Shown here: in pieces, positions 26,901-41,900 of the stretch
How positions within the stretch are numbered: the stretch's first letter is position 1
Layout of the letters: each line of letters starts with the position of its first letter
NCBI RefSeq assembly: GCF_047495875.1
Contig: NC_092459.1
Coordinates: 34,986,134 to 35,050,133 of the forward strand
Origin: Pithys albifrons albifrons
Taxonomy: Eukaryota; Chordata; Aves; Passeriformes; Thamnophilidae
Direction: 5' to 3'
DNA length: 64,000 nt
The notes under the pieces: model-generated
The model's input: the letters and a program-made list of their open reading frames with translations, nothing else
Told to the model about the DNA's origin: nothing
Databases searched by the model: none
Program-made: the position numbers and the translations under genes

Positions 26901-29900
26901 GGACTTCTGAGAAGGGAGAATCACAGAATCACAGACTATTCTGAGTTGGAAGGGACCCATAAGGATCATCAAGTCCAACTCTTAAGTCAATGGCCCATAT
27001 GGGGGATTGAACCCATGACCTTGGCATTATTACAACCAACTGAGCTAATCTCAGGGTCACTTAGTCTAAAGGCCAATTACCTGGACACCATTAAATAAAA
27101 TGTGTCTAGGATGTCAGCAACTAAAGTGACAGTTTGCTTGGATGTAGATCAACTACTGTGCTTTTTCCAAACAGAATGGAGCATAACCTGGCATACTGAG
27201 GAAAAGCCTCCCCACAACACACCAAAGTTTATGGGAAAGGCAATGAATTGACATTACAGCAATCTCTGTTCCTAAGTGAATTCACTGCCTGGCCGTCTCC
27301 TGGATGAAAAGGTGCTGTGCATTGTTCATGCTACTGATGAAGCAATAGAGAAAAAGAGACCATTTTACCAACAACACAAAGAAAGCAGTGGATGATTTGT
27401 ACCTTATACATCTGGACGTATTCCTCAATACTGAAGTCTCTAAATTGCTTCCAAAGTGACAATGTCTGCTCATCATGTTCCTCCAGTTTTCTAAAGAAAT
27501 CCTTTGCCAGCTTTTTTGTGTTTTCATCTTCTGCTGCTTTGTTAATCTGCACATACACCTAAAATATAATGACACTGAAAATGGTGAAGTAGTATAATCT
27601 CCTTCTACAATAAAAATAAAGTTCTACAAGAACAATACGAATACATTTAAAGATGACATTTATAACATCAAAATTCTAAAGATGTGTTAAAGCAGTACAT
27701 ATCCCATTTAAAGAATGAATGAGTAGCCCAAAGTCCAATAGGAAAATGTGCAGCTTATCTTGAAAGAAGACTAATGCCCTAATTCCTTACTGCTGTTGCT
27801 ATGATCCTCTTCATAACCTTGAAACTGCTGCAGCAGCAAAATGTGGAAAAACAAATTTATACATGCAAGGGAAACCATCTTGCACATCTAAACTTTTCTT
27901 TAGAGAACCACAGAGTTCATACTTATAACAACTGAACTGCCTAAAAACAAGATAGCAACTGCAACAGCAAAATTCTTGATAGACTCAGAATTTTACAAGC
28001 TCAGAAAGAACACCCCAACCCAGTTAAGATCAAAACAAACTTAATGCTGTTTAACTTTTAAATCTTTGTTGCAGTTTTGATCTCCAGATCATTACAATCT
28101 AGAAAAAAAATAATTGTAAAAACTCCATTCCTGCAAGGTTCAGACAATGAGTTTGCCCACAATACCTTGCTCAGATGGGTTCCACCTATTTCAGGGCAAA
28201 ACTCACTTTCCTCTTGTAAGTCCTGAGATTTTCAGAGATTTTTAACTGCTGACAAGACCTCCAAGATTATTGTTTGCTTAATTCTGCTATCAAAAGTAAA
28301 TTTAAAGTAGAAGGAAAATTCAACCTGTTCCAAGAGCAATGCTCCTCCTCCCCCATCAGTAGTTTCACACATTCTAACACCTGTCTGCCCTCAATCTTCT
28401 ATGTTAGAAGGCAAAAAAAAGTAAAAGGCATATTTGCATCTGACTTCCACCAAAATGGAAGGTACAAAGATGTCTGGAAAGGTACATCTGTGTATACATT
28501 TATTTATATAGAAACAGTGCTATGGAAACGGTTTTTTAAAATGAACTATAGGAAAGATTAATTTCCTACAACAGCAGAAAATGAAACACATCTCAGCTTT
28601 TGATATAACTAGGGACGCATCTGAACAAACACTTAAAACCGGGGAATAATTGAGAAATTAAATTGGTATCAAACAACTACTGTTTTAGAGGCATTTGTAT
28701 CTTGACTGAATACTGTTCTCTGCATTTGAAGGTAATTTTTTAAGGTCAAAAAGCCTACACTCCACTACAATAGGTGGTATTTTAAAGCTTTAGAGCAAAA
28801 TTCAAGTATTAAAAATATAAGTTCTAAGAACGGACTGAGATTATAAATAAAGTAATACACGGTGATGTACAACTACAAAAATATGCCTACTTCTTTTCCT
28901 CTCTTTAGCTCATTCCTACATCTCTAAAACACCTCTGTGTTGAGAGTCTATCAATTTAATTCAGCAGGGCTCAGGGATGAGGGAAAATGGGAACGTTATT
29001 TACCTATGTCAAAGAAACTGGCAAGCTCAGAAGGAGCTATTCTGCCTCATAAACAATCTGACTGACATCCATTCAACTGTTGGCTATCCAAGTATTAAAA
29101 CAGAGTTTGCTCCTTTGCCAATAAACAGACTTATGCAAACTGTTATCCTGTAACACAGTCTGAACACCAGCATCAGATATAGTTCCCATATCCAGCTCAC
29201 AGGGTGAAGCACAGCTCAGCTAAGTAATAAGTGAACACCTGACAAAGCCTCATTACCATGTGAGATCTTCCTTTTAGAGGATGAGGGCTTGAACATCAGC
29301 CACTCAGGAAAGTTTGCCCACCCATCTACATGGTTATTGGATCTGTGCAGGTAAGTAAATAGCTCCTTCATGTGTATTGTATTTTGTATGACCCATCTTC
29401 ACAAATGCAGATTTGGGCAGGGCTCTCCCCACGTGGGTGTGCCCTTCCAGCCTGTGCAGTGGATTTTTTAGGTGAGGCACAGCGTGCACAGAACTGGCCC
29501 CACCGTTTCAGTCCTGAGGTCCATCTGCCATGGCCAGGCGAGCTTGGACAGTGACAGGGAAGTCCTCGGGACTGTCACAGCACCCGGCACTAACCGGGGC
29601 TGACCCTGCTGAGTATCTGAGATGTGACGGGATGGGACGGCAGGGAGGCATTGAACTGCCAGGGGATGGTCCCACTGAGACTCAAACTCAGGTCCTTGGG
29701 ATTCAGAGTCCAGAGTGCTCTCCTTTACACCACGGGACCGCCCTAATGTGCATTGTATATATGTTACATCCATCATGGCTGTCACCCAAAATCACTTACA
29801 AATACCAAAATGTGACTTACTGCACTATATGAAACCAGAAGTGATAGAGGAACTGCTAAAGAGGAAGGAATAAGCACTAACTTGGATGGTATCAGGCATA

Positions 29901-32900
29901 TTGGAATGGAGCAATGCAAAAATCAAAACCATATTAATCCTGGAAAGACAAAGCTTGTTAAACTGCCTCATTCTTTATTGCTGAGTCAGGTTTGTCCCTG
30001 ACACACAAAAATGTAATTGATAGCACTTGCACCACCTGTGACTTAGTGGGTAACTGAGAAGGCAATTAAACAGCCTTCCCTACTGATGCAAGGCATTTCC
30101 TGAATGGCTATTAGCAGAAACTACACCTTCTAATACTTCTGGCTCTTTCACACTCAAGGAAGAAGAGCATTTTGCAAAGCCAGAGAAGTGTTCTGTAAAG
30201 TGACCTATATATGTTAAAGCTCCACGTTAGATACAAAAGACTTGCAAGATCCTTTTTCCCCAACCGCAGTGAATTGTGTATTGGGCAATGAAAATTAAAT
30301 TCTAAAAACAGACACACGTGCCACTTTGCACAACTTTGGTAACCAGCAGCATCAGATGCAGGTTATGCTGCCACAGCCCAGGCTTGCACTGCTCCTTCAG
30401 GTAAAGTCCTTTAAATCCCACGAGTCTTGTCATGACCTGCAGACACATCATCCTGTACAAAACGAACAGCTAAGTTATATGGACTGTCCTCTGAAGTGTC
30501 TCGCTGGTCTTCTCTGAACTTACCTCAAAAAGGTGCTGTAAAGGACTGGATTTTAGTTTTTCTTTGTTGCCAAAGGACTGGAAACCAACACCCAATAAGC
30601 CTTGAATAACAATTAAATACAGAGTTAGACAACAACCCAGAGTATGTTGTTATATTATTTACATGAGCAAGTCTAGTCTTAACACTATAACCAATAAAAC
30701 AGACACCCTACATTTTAAAACAATATAATAGTGTATGCTACAAAAACAGATCAAAAGCATAACCTATTATTCCACTGTATGAGAAAAAGCCCACAAAATA
30801 TAATAGCTAGAAACTAGGAAGAAATCCTATGTTGATTCCCTCGTAATTCAAATTTGTGTTTTTGGACTTGCAGAGAAAGTTATCTTTTACACAGCAGTGA
30901 GCTGCAAATGAGAAGCCACACAGTCAAAACTGTCCAGCCACAGAACATGCTCAAAACTCTTTGTTTTGCTTTCTCCCTTAAGAGTATTATAAACTCAAGA
31001 ACAACAGAAGCAGGGACACAATGTGGTATTTCACATACCACTCATATAATATTTTCAAGGGAACTTTTTGCTGCATGTTTAGAATATGCAGTTTTTTTCA
31101 CATGTCCAGTTTGGCTTCAGCCCTTTCCAAAAGCCATCTGAAAGGGCAAGAAATCCAACCCCCATCTTTTTGATTGAATAAAAACACCCCATTAACTCCT
31201 TCAGTAATGCAGCAATATTAACCCAGCAGTCTCTCAGATTATCTGACACTGACTTTAAGGTCATCTTATTCCCCTGAGTTGAAAAAGACCAGGACTGATG
31301 TAGGAACAGGTATGCAGTTACTCTTTTGAAAAACCCTCTGTAACTAAACAAATAGCATGGTCCAAGAACTTCCCTCTTAGAAACACTGAGTGCTGTAGAA
31401 GTCATGGCAGATTTAAGGAAGAAAAACAGGTTAGGGTTTAGGAAATAAAATTAGTCTAGTCCTATTGAAAGGGAGTTTAGTTGAGGACACCTTGTTCTGC
31501 AAACAATCAGAGCCTGACTTCCTAATAATCTCTTAGATATTAGTATACCTAAATATTCCAGTTTTCAATGGTGACTTCATACTCCAGTCCCCAGCATGAC
31601 TGCCATTCTTTATTCAACTCACACAGACCCTTCCACACATTTTCTGTCTTCCCCAAACTATCCCCAGACCTGGTTACACTCACCAGTTAATGGCAAGATA
31701 CAGCACATGTCAGGACAGAGTCTGACTTAGAGGTGCTAACTGGTCTGCTGGCAGGCTAAACACAAAAATTAACTCTCTCCAAGAGGGCATTATACTGTAT
31801 TTCTACCCTACTCAGCTGCCAATTGTCACAATTCCAAAATAAAATAGTTTTCTTGAAGACATTTTTCTTTGTCAAATCTAGCTGAAGTTGGCTGATGGGC
31901 TCAAAATTAGAAACAGAGCAATAGAAAGACAGATGGACAGAAGACAGTGTGGCTGCATGAACTTTGTTACCTTAAGGAAACTGCCCCAAAACTGCCTAAA
32001 TGTTGAGGACTTCTTTGCCGTGTTTCAGCAAAATATGTTTTCAATTATTAAATTTCAAAGCCTCTGCCAATAGCAGTTGTAAAAGGAACACTGGCAGATC
32101 ATTAATGACAGCACTGCTTCTGAGAAAGGACCATTTTAATATTTCAATGCTACAATTTTGTGAAGCATGACTACATTATTTGTTATAATACCTGTTATAT
32201 ACTTGAGCTAAGCCAGCCCAAATAAAGAGGAGATAACCTATTTTGAAAGAAATGGTTGGAACTACTCTAGGTGAGTTGTGTGCTGCACAACAGGTACACG
32301 TGTAAATAAGAGGCACTGTGATCTTTATACTTTCAGGAAACTTGGTATTAAAATACATAAAATTCCTGATATTCAGACTTCAGAATGGTATTTAGTATCT
32401 TCCAACACAGACTGAACAAGGTCAGCTGCGAAGCCTTTAACCACATTGCATTTCATTGCTTAACTGTCATTGCCACATTCATTATACAATAGCACAGAGA
32501 TACAATTATGTCTAAGGGGCAAAAATGAATGAAATGTGCAATAATGAAATAATGAAACTGACAGAACTTTTGGTGAACTCATTCTGTACTCACTTCCTAT
32601 GAAACAAATCCTAAGTGAGGCAAAGCTCTGTCATAAGCTACTGTTTCATCGGAAACAGGATCAGGAAAGACAAGCTGCAGAGGAAATAATTTAACAAAGG
32701 AAAGAATATTCTATTACTGCTCTCACAGTCATAAGACAGACAGACTGCACTGTCTAAAATCCAAGAATTCAGTCTAGAAAGATAATGGGCAAACTAAATA
32801 TTTAAGTTATGTTATCTACACTTATGAATCTGAATGCACAAATGGAGTGAAAGTAAGGTATTTACATTAAGTCTTTAACCCAGCTCTGTTCATAAAATTG

Positions 32901-35900
32901 ATTCCTTGATGTCCCCATAAGCAGCAGTACCACTGAAACTGGAGGGGGCAGCATAAGGGCTGGAATAAGCAAAAGTGACTGCTTAATAAACACTGCACTT
33001 TGTGTTTGCCATTGAAAATAGTTTTCAAAGCCCATTACAAAAGAAGCAAAGGAATTTTATAGTTTTCACAGGTGTACTAGCTTTCAAGAGTGAGGAAGTG
33101 AGCATGATCACCTTTTTAAAATGTCCAAAAATATGTCAAAACCAGCTTTTGGGGGGAAATTAGAAAAGGAGAAGGGAATATGGATCAATTTAAAGTGCAA
33201 GATTGACAACAAAGTAGGGAATTCTATGGATGGGACAACTGCCATAAAGTGGGATAGCTATAGATCCAGCAAATGGACCTAAACGATCTGTGGTCAGGGA
33301 GTAACTATCAAGGCAGGCCAGGCTGCACATGAGAGGGTGTTTCAGTCTCACTTACCTGATGGACATTTCACAAGAGTGTCTATGTTGTGCCTACAAGATT
33401 GAGAGCCTTCCACAACCTATTCACTTGCATATTCTCCACCTGAACACCTCTCTTTTGCTACAGTTTAATCAGAAGCTGGATATTTTGGGGAAAGTGTAGG
33501 GAAATCTTTAAAGATACAAACTCTCTGGGCCCCAACCTGCCAAAATGTGGTTGGTGTGGAAATTAATTATGCTTTATGAATAATGAACTAGTTTCCAAAA
33601 GGAATGAAACACCACCAAAAAAAAAACCACATAAAGAGAACACACAAACACACACAAGGACAACCCAATTATAAAATACACATTGTTACAATTATTCTAT
33701 TGTTGTGGCATAGGTAAGTGAGCAGCCTTACTCTTCCACAACTGTTACCCATGCAAAGTCTGCACAAGGAGGACAGGATCACAGCAGACGTGCAACACTT
33801 ACGGTAACTGGCACACCTTTTGCCTGGAGGCAGCAACAGAATCTGCTCAGCCAGGTGAGCTCCAAGGGTGTAACGACCATGCTCAGAAAACAACCCCCAG
33901 ACTTACACACATGTGACCTGAGAGAGGAGCTACTGAGGGACAGAGGGACTGTTGAGTGAATTTCCTCTGGTTATTTCTTGCACAGTAGTACAGGCCATAC
34001 TGCTGCTGAATCAGTCTGGATTTTTTTCTTCATATTTTAAGGAAATTAACTATATATTACATGCATGGAAACAAGGTATCACTCTATGAGTGCAGAGTGA
34101 ACCCAGAAGGCCTGCAAAAACTCAAGCTGGAAACCTAGACCAGATGATACAGTAGAAAAGGGCACAGAAAAACAAGCATTAAAACATACCAAATTGCATG
34201 CCCCAGTCACCAAGGTAATTTATTCTTACTACTTCATGTCCCAGTGCAACTTTGAGATTTGATATAAAATTCCCTGGTAAGGAAAAAAAAAGGTATTACT
34301 ATTCAGTTGTAGCTAGTCCCTCATCCCTACAAAACAGTTCTCCAGTTTTGTATGATTTGTAACCAAAATGAAAAGGAAAAGAAATTAGATGGAGTACTCC
34401 ACAGAATTTACTTATATATTTCACAGCTAAAAGCAATAGTAGGAGTAATAGTATAAAGCAAGTTCCTTTCTGAGCAGGAAAAGAAAGGTCATGCATTTGA
34501 AAAGTGCCATAAAGTATCTCACACAACAGTGATAAAAACTTAATAGGTGCATGTGCAGGCACGGACTGCAAAGTACACAATCATGAAAAACATCTTTGAA
34601 AGTCTTCTTGTATTGTCATGAATACGTGGCAGTGCACATAATTCCATCAGTCAGGCAACCTCACACCAGGAGGTCAGGCAAGCACTCAAAATTCACAAAC
34701 TTCTGTGAACTGCAAAGTTAAATAGACAGCACCAAGCAGTACCACCTGCAGCACCCAGAATATCAAGTTCTGCATCTCTATACACTGATGGAAGAGTTCT
34801 GAGCTCTGCACTTCACACACTGCACCCCAAACATATTGTATCACACAAGGACATCTTAGTTGTCAACTGTTACTACAACAACATCCCTTTATCTCTCTCC
34901 TCAGCTTAGTGGCACAGAACTACAAAGAAAAAATACCCACATCCCTTCCTCTATTTTCCTGCATTTCAAGGGTGTCTTTTTATTACAATACTGATGTAAA
35001 GGATGCAGAACGTTTTCTCTTCTTCTGTTGTTATAATACCATACTATAGCCTGCAATTATTTTCAATTACATTCTCTGTAGTTCATTCACTCTATTACTA
35101 TGGGACAAACACTGATCTACAGAACTGTTTTTAAAAGATTTTTTTTTCCTGTATCAAAGGGTCCAGAAGTGGAACACCAACAGTGATCTCACTCAACTAT
35201 CAGTCTATGAAAAGGCAGAAATATTAACTTTTTGTAATTAATAATTATACATGATACTTTAAGTATAATTAAAGACTAATACATTATTAGATGCACAGAT
35301 GCTGTAGGATCTTCTGCTAATAACCTACTAGTTTTTATTGTGAGAGAGGGAAATGAGGAAGAAATAATGTTTTCCATGTGCCACTAGAGTACAGCACAAT
35401 AAACTTATTAATTATTCCATTAGAAATTACAGCAATAGTGTCAGTAATTAAATAAAAAAGCAAGCTTTTTGCAAGGCAGACATCAAGACATAACTACCTG
35501 ACTGCTCTGCAATCCAGGGCAAATGGGTAATTTAAAATTCAAAGGACTCTCATCACACCTCAAAGAAAACTGCCCTGGATGTCTCTGTAGCCCAATTTTA
35601 AACTACTTCATTTAATATTCACAGTCATAAAACTACATTATGTGTGACAATAAATCTGCCAGCAACACAGTAGGTTCTTCTCTTCACTGCATAATAAGCA
35701 AAAGCTTTTTAATTAGCAAGTTAAGCCCTTACATGGCCACTCCACTAGGGGAGTGACAGGTTAGCAGTGCCCCCCTGTCAAGTGAAATAGGAAGACAAAG
35801 AAGCCCTGTTAAAAGGCAGTTCAATGCACACTTACCTACTATTGTGGAGCGCAAATGTCCTATGTGAAACTTTTTGGCAATATTAGGGGAGCTGTAACAA

Positions 35901-38900
35901 ATTTTCACAAATAACGTTTGTTCAACATAAGAGACTGCCAGGTCATCAAATCACAAGAATTCAACTCATGCATCTAGCAGAAGAGCTGAAATAAAACTAC
36001 TATTTTCAATTTTCCCTTAAGATTCCCTGATTAGCTTCTGTTCTAGACATCAAATTTTCCCATCCAACCAGGTTTTCCTCCAGTATCAGTCAACAACCAG
36101 TTTTGAAGGGAAGAAACCACAAAGCACCCCAACAACAAAAAAAATCAAAACAAAACAACCAACCCCACCTGTACTAGTGACCTGAAAATATCTTCCCACT
36201 ATTTACATTTGGACACACAGATCATTCTCTTCAGGCCTTTATTAGAGATAAATCTGATACCAGGACAGGGGACCTTGTATACAAAAATCGGTAACTAAAA
36301 TCACATCCTCTCCAGCAATGCCTCCCTCAAAAAAAAAAACCCAAACCACAACCCTGTACCCACAGCTGTTTGCTCTCATAATAAAATGGAAGTTCAGCTA
36401 TGAAAATTCACCCTTCAGATTAAAGCCAAGGGCTTACTTTGCATGACTATGGAAGCCTGCAGAGGGAATGTAAGTGAACAAAAATATTTATCCATAAAGA
36501 GATCTGAGCTAGCCACTTTTCATTCCACGAGCAGGTGACTGTAAACAAAACTGCACTGGACAGAAATTTTGGGGCCAGCAATGAAGATGATTTAGCAAGA
36601 CAAATGCCTGGCTGCTTTAACACACCAGGGAGGAAGGTATTTTGGTGACAAAAGGATTAGTGGCTGAAAATTCAGATCATGTTTCTTGATAACAAAAGAA
36701 GCCTAACTTAAAAAGTGAATGCTACCGGGCACTAAATCAGAATTATTCTTACTGGAGGGCAGTGTGAGGTATGAAGCCCTTACACACCAAAAAGATATTC
36801 TGGGAAAAAGCCTTAATTCCTTAAATGTAACTTCTATTCTACATGGTAAGTTAGTGAGTATCAAATACAGCTGAACACTGTAAAAACACGGTTTGACATC
36901 ACAGGCATCATACATTAGAGCAACGAATATCAACCAGCAAGTATCAATCAGCAAACAAGGCAATTCTCTCAAAGGACTCCTCACGTGCACTTACCTGAAC
37001 TCAATCACTGCCTTTTGTTTGGGCACTGTAGAGAAAAGTTCACTTTTTACTCCATACTCTGAGCCATCTTTCAACACCTGACACAACACAGTCTAGAGCA
37101 CAAGGAAGATTAAAAAACATACAAAAAAAAGTTTCAGCAACAGAAAGCATCGTCAGGAAAACTGTTCACCAGCCACCCTGGAGATTGATGCCAGTTCTTT
37201 ATTCACACTAGCAATAAGATGGATGGCATGGCAAGCAAACAAGGTTTCACATGCAGAAGAAAATGTCATTAACTTTTGAGAGCTGTCTCTGACCCACTAA
37301 AACCATTAGAGAAATTGTAACATACTAACATACTGTATTGGGCTTCTGTGGCCAGGGTTTGGCAGTGGGCAGAGCTACAGGGTGGATTCTGTGAGAAGCT
37401 GATGGAAGCCCCATGTCTGGTAGAGCAAATGCCAAGAAGCTCCAGGATGGTCTTCCTGCCACTGGCCAAGGCTGAGCCAATCAGGAATGACAGTAACACC
37501 TCTGTGACAGCTTATTTAAGATGGAGAAAACCAGTTGTTGTGTAGATGTAATTGTGGCCAGAGAAAAGGGGAGTGAGAGAGCAGCTTTAGTGAGTATCTG
37601 GCATCCAGACAGGGGCATCCTGCTACACATATGAGGCTGCATGTACTGGGCAAGGTTTCTGAAGGACACAGGAGAAGCTGAACTAAAGTGGAAGACTCCA
37701 TTCAGTGGAAACTTTCCCTTTTTTTCCTCTCCTCAAAAAATCACTTCAGAATTTTTCTGCAATAGCTACTACTTGCTTTGTCTTTAAAGAAAAGGTGTCT
37801 GTAGAAAAAACTTTAATTCTGTTCTTATTGTAACACCTAAGAAGGCACACTAGACACACACAAAATTTATCTATATACCTATTCCTTTTGTCCCCAAAAG
37901 TTACAACTAGTTTATTTCTCTTATTCTCTCCTCAATGACATAATGCAAAATTACATGTTGTAATTCCACAGATTTTTTTCCAGCAAAACTCTACTAGGCC
38001 TGACAGTTTTGCTTGAATCATTAAACTGTGAGAATCCCTATAGATAAAACACCTCATGAAACCCTACCCATAAATAAAATTTAGCACTGGAACTTCTCTT
38101 TTAGTGCTATGTTTTCGCCAAGATGCATTGAACATAAATAGCTAATGAAAATTAAAGCAATAAAGCAACTGATTGAAAGGTATGCCTATGCAACTCATAA
38201 GAAGAAAGAATCTTATCACTCAGGAAAAGAGGACTGCAAGCCTAAGTGACCCAGTGGAAGTCCTGGGAAATGGGCTTCACTAGTATTAAATAACTCTTGA
38301 TTTCTTATTTTCCTTATTTCTTATTTTTGTCAAACCATAATATCATTTTCCACAAAAATTCCTATTCCTATAGATTAAGACCATGAACAACAACACATTA
38401 GTTGTTAATTGAACAACTTAGTTGAACTGGTTTAGCCAAGCTTTCATTCAGTCCCAGTCTAACAGTACCACATCTTTATGAAGCTCTTCAAAATAATCAC
38501 GAGTACAACTGTGACACTACTCTAACAGACTGAGGTATTTCTTCCTTTCACTACTGGTTTAAAACATTTTTATTTTAGCAATTTTGAACCAAACTTCCAT
38601 GCTTCTATTTCCTATCAGATCCAGCTGGTTTAACTTACTGCACACAGACAAAAAACTGTTAATGAATTTCCTGGACCATTGGCTATAAAGGGCATCCAAA
38701 AACAACCCTTACATCCACTAGCAAATTTGCTTCCTCTTCCATGGCATGAAAAATTTCTTTGGAAGTGCCTTTGCCTCATCTCAGATTTGAAGGCATTTAT
38801 TATGCAGAACTATGGCTGCTTGAATCTGCCAACCCTAATATCCATCAGCTCGGCTTCAGGCATTAGGTATATACCTTCATTCAGGATATAGAGGAATAAA

Positions 38901-41900
38901 TCTTCCCTTTGGATTTTTTTCCTTGATTTTTTTTAGGAAAGTGTGTAATGATAGATCTGCTATCAAATACTTTTATTTGAGGTAAAAAGAGTCTTTACAT
39001 GCAAGATCAAAACTTTTGAGTAGTATACTGTAGAAAATCAAAGTAGATGTAATCAAGTAACCAAGGCTGTGTTTTAAAGCAGAGAGAGGAAGAAAAAGGA
39101 GTTATGATTATCAGTGAATAGTAGGTACATTATTTCCTCATAGGGATAAACTCGTGTGAGCCTCATTCCAAACTCTAGGCCTGCATAACAAATCAGCAAC
39201 AGAGATCCTCAAAGAGAACTTATGAAAGGCAGTTTTACATAGAAAATACCTTTCTAAAACAACAGCAGGGATTCTGTAGTTTCATATTGAAGAATTTATT
39301 TTTACCTTAAGCTCCTGAAAGATACTACTCACCTTCGCTAATAATTCCCTGTTTATTGTAAAGTTCACTGTTCCTGGACCAGCACTGATTTCACTCACTA
39401 CAGCATCACATTTTAGCTAAAAGAACAAAACAAAACAGAAACTCTACATGAACAGAGGTAAACTGGAAAACTGTAATTCAATCCACTATAAATACTAATT
39501 TAATCCACTGCAAACAATTAAATGTTTTTGTTAGTTTGAAGCAATCACAACTGGACCATTTCATCATCATCATCCTGTTGGAAAAGGGACAATTTTATTA
39601 TTTCCCACCCATGCTTAATACCTCTGAATACAACTCAGCTTTGAAATGTCACACACATGTTCTACTTCACCTCCTGCCTGTGCACAGTCTGTGTTTTCTT
39701 TTGACTTGGAGCAGTAGTTGAACTCTTTGTACACACAAAAGCTGAGTTACCCTTGACAACTTATGCAGTACCCAACAGCACTTAACCAAAACAAGAAGTT
39801 TAGTGATAATGTGCTGCAGTACTCATTGAAAAAGAATATACCCTGAGACTGGTTCAGTTGGTTAGAGCATAGTGCTAATAATGCCTACGTTCAATCCCTC
39901 TATGGGCCATTTACTTAAGAGCTGGACTTGGCGATCCTTGTGGGTCCCTTCCAACTCAGAATATTCTGTGATAATATATAAAATAAAGATGTTAAAGGCC
40001 AATTTATTAAAAATCTCACATACAATTTCCACAAGGCACATGTTTTGAAAATTCTAAACCCATAAAGCATATTTGGGCACTCTGCACGTAATGTCAACAC
40101 AAATTTCGGTCTCTCCATGGGCTGAGATTTGGATCTCAGCCTGTCAGGTTTGAGAGCTTCTTATTAAACCAGCTGTTTTTCATAGCCATGAAACTATCTA
40201 AAAAAGAGGCATCAAAAGCATATAAAAATGACACAAATCCTATAATTTGGTTAAGATCTTTGAGAGGCAAGCTATACATTCCTACTGAAGGTCATCAATG
40301 TGAAGAGGAAACTGCACCCCCATACTACATCTCCAGCTTAGACACTGACCTAACCAGGAGAAACGACAGATAGACTTGAAGTGCTTTAACCTTCACATGC
40401 TCTGATAACAACAAATCCCAGTGTTAGTTCACAAGCTGCATGAAAAAAAAAATTTACTGTATTGATGCTGAATTTCCTATCTTACTATTTTACAGAAGGT
40501 CCTTTCTACTTCTGGGTGGGGCAGACAAAAACCTGAAATATTCACAAGACTTTCTCCATAACATTTGCTCTGATAAATAATTTCTACATAGTCTATCACT
40601 TATCACGTCAGTAGTTTTCATCTCTTTAGTATGAGAGCTGATCTGGCTTCTCCATAGGTTTGACAACCTCGCCTCCAAGTGCCCTGCAGTTCTTTAGTAA
40701 CCAGATGTCTCCATGCCCAAGGCTTGGGCTACAATGCCAATGTGCTGCACAGAGGCACAGAACCCCCCAACACAATGTCACCTGCACAGAGAACCAACAG
40801 CACAAAAATGAGACAAGAATCAGCCAGCCAGATGAAATCAAAAGCCCACAGAAACAAGACCCTTCTGGCCTTACTGACAGACAATCCTCAGCACTTCAGA
40901 GAACATTATGCTTCATTTAGTATTGTGCTGCTGTATTATCTAGGCTATTTTAGTCAATGGGACAAATTTCCATCTCTTCTGGCTAACCTAAATATCTTAA
41001 TTGAAAATACTGTAACCTATTTCCTCAGAAGTAACCAAGAGCACACTGCTGAATCTTAAGGCACTGCATCAACTGCTCATCATGAAAAAAGCAGGTAACT
41101 GCCTGCATTTTTGTGTCTCTCTGCCAGTTTTAGATATGCAATCTTACTTTGTTAGTCTGTACACTGCTTACCTTTGTAGATGACATGACCAATTGCAACA
41201 AATCATACTAAAAGCACCTTCTTTATTCACCACCCAACAAAATACATTCCTAAGAGATAATGGATTTTTTTTCTTTGTCTAACTGGCACGGTATATGCAG
41301 TTTGGGGGCTTATACTGACGGTCTGTTTTTCTTTACTGTTACAATTGCTCCTCGGTGTGAAGCTGTTGAGCTAAATATCCCAGGTTTATTTAATGAGCTA
41401 TGAACAATAAAGGAGGGAGGCAATTTGCAGCTTCCAAAGCACTGGGAGTAGCAGCTGTTTTTAAAATTACACTAGACACAAGGTAAAAAAATTTGTTACC
41501 ATGATGATCTAGACATTGAAACAGAGTAAAAGAAAGTCGCCAGATCTTTCAACATCTGATTGCATTTCAAAAGGCCTCAGCAACTTCATTCAAACACCCT
41601 GCACTGGGCATAAGATGAGAAAACTTTCTGAGGTCCTTTCCAACCTGAATCACTTTAAGAGTCTAGATAAACCTTATGGTGTTTCAGAACTTCTGGCTGT
41701 ACATCTGTGCACCATCAATTCTTTTACCTGAGTAAGAACACACATCCTGTTACAAGAATGGGTTCAAGACGTGGGATGTCTTCAACATCCCAGCAGCGAA
41801 AAGTGAGATGAGAAATAGTTTAGCTTCTGTCATGGGTTTAACCAAATAGGCCAAGAAGTTAGGCTTTAAAGTTCAGATTAGGCCTGAAATTGTCAGATGA

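Noticed and set aside
37063..37079. Inner acceptor CAG for RARS2 exon 5
   Set aside because: It keeps frame but would delete TVLCQ, which the family has; the outer CTAG at 37094-37093 fits.
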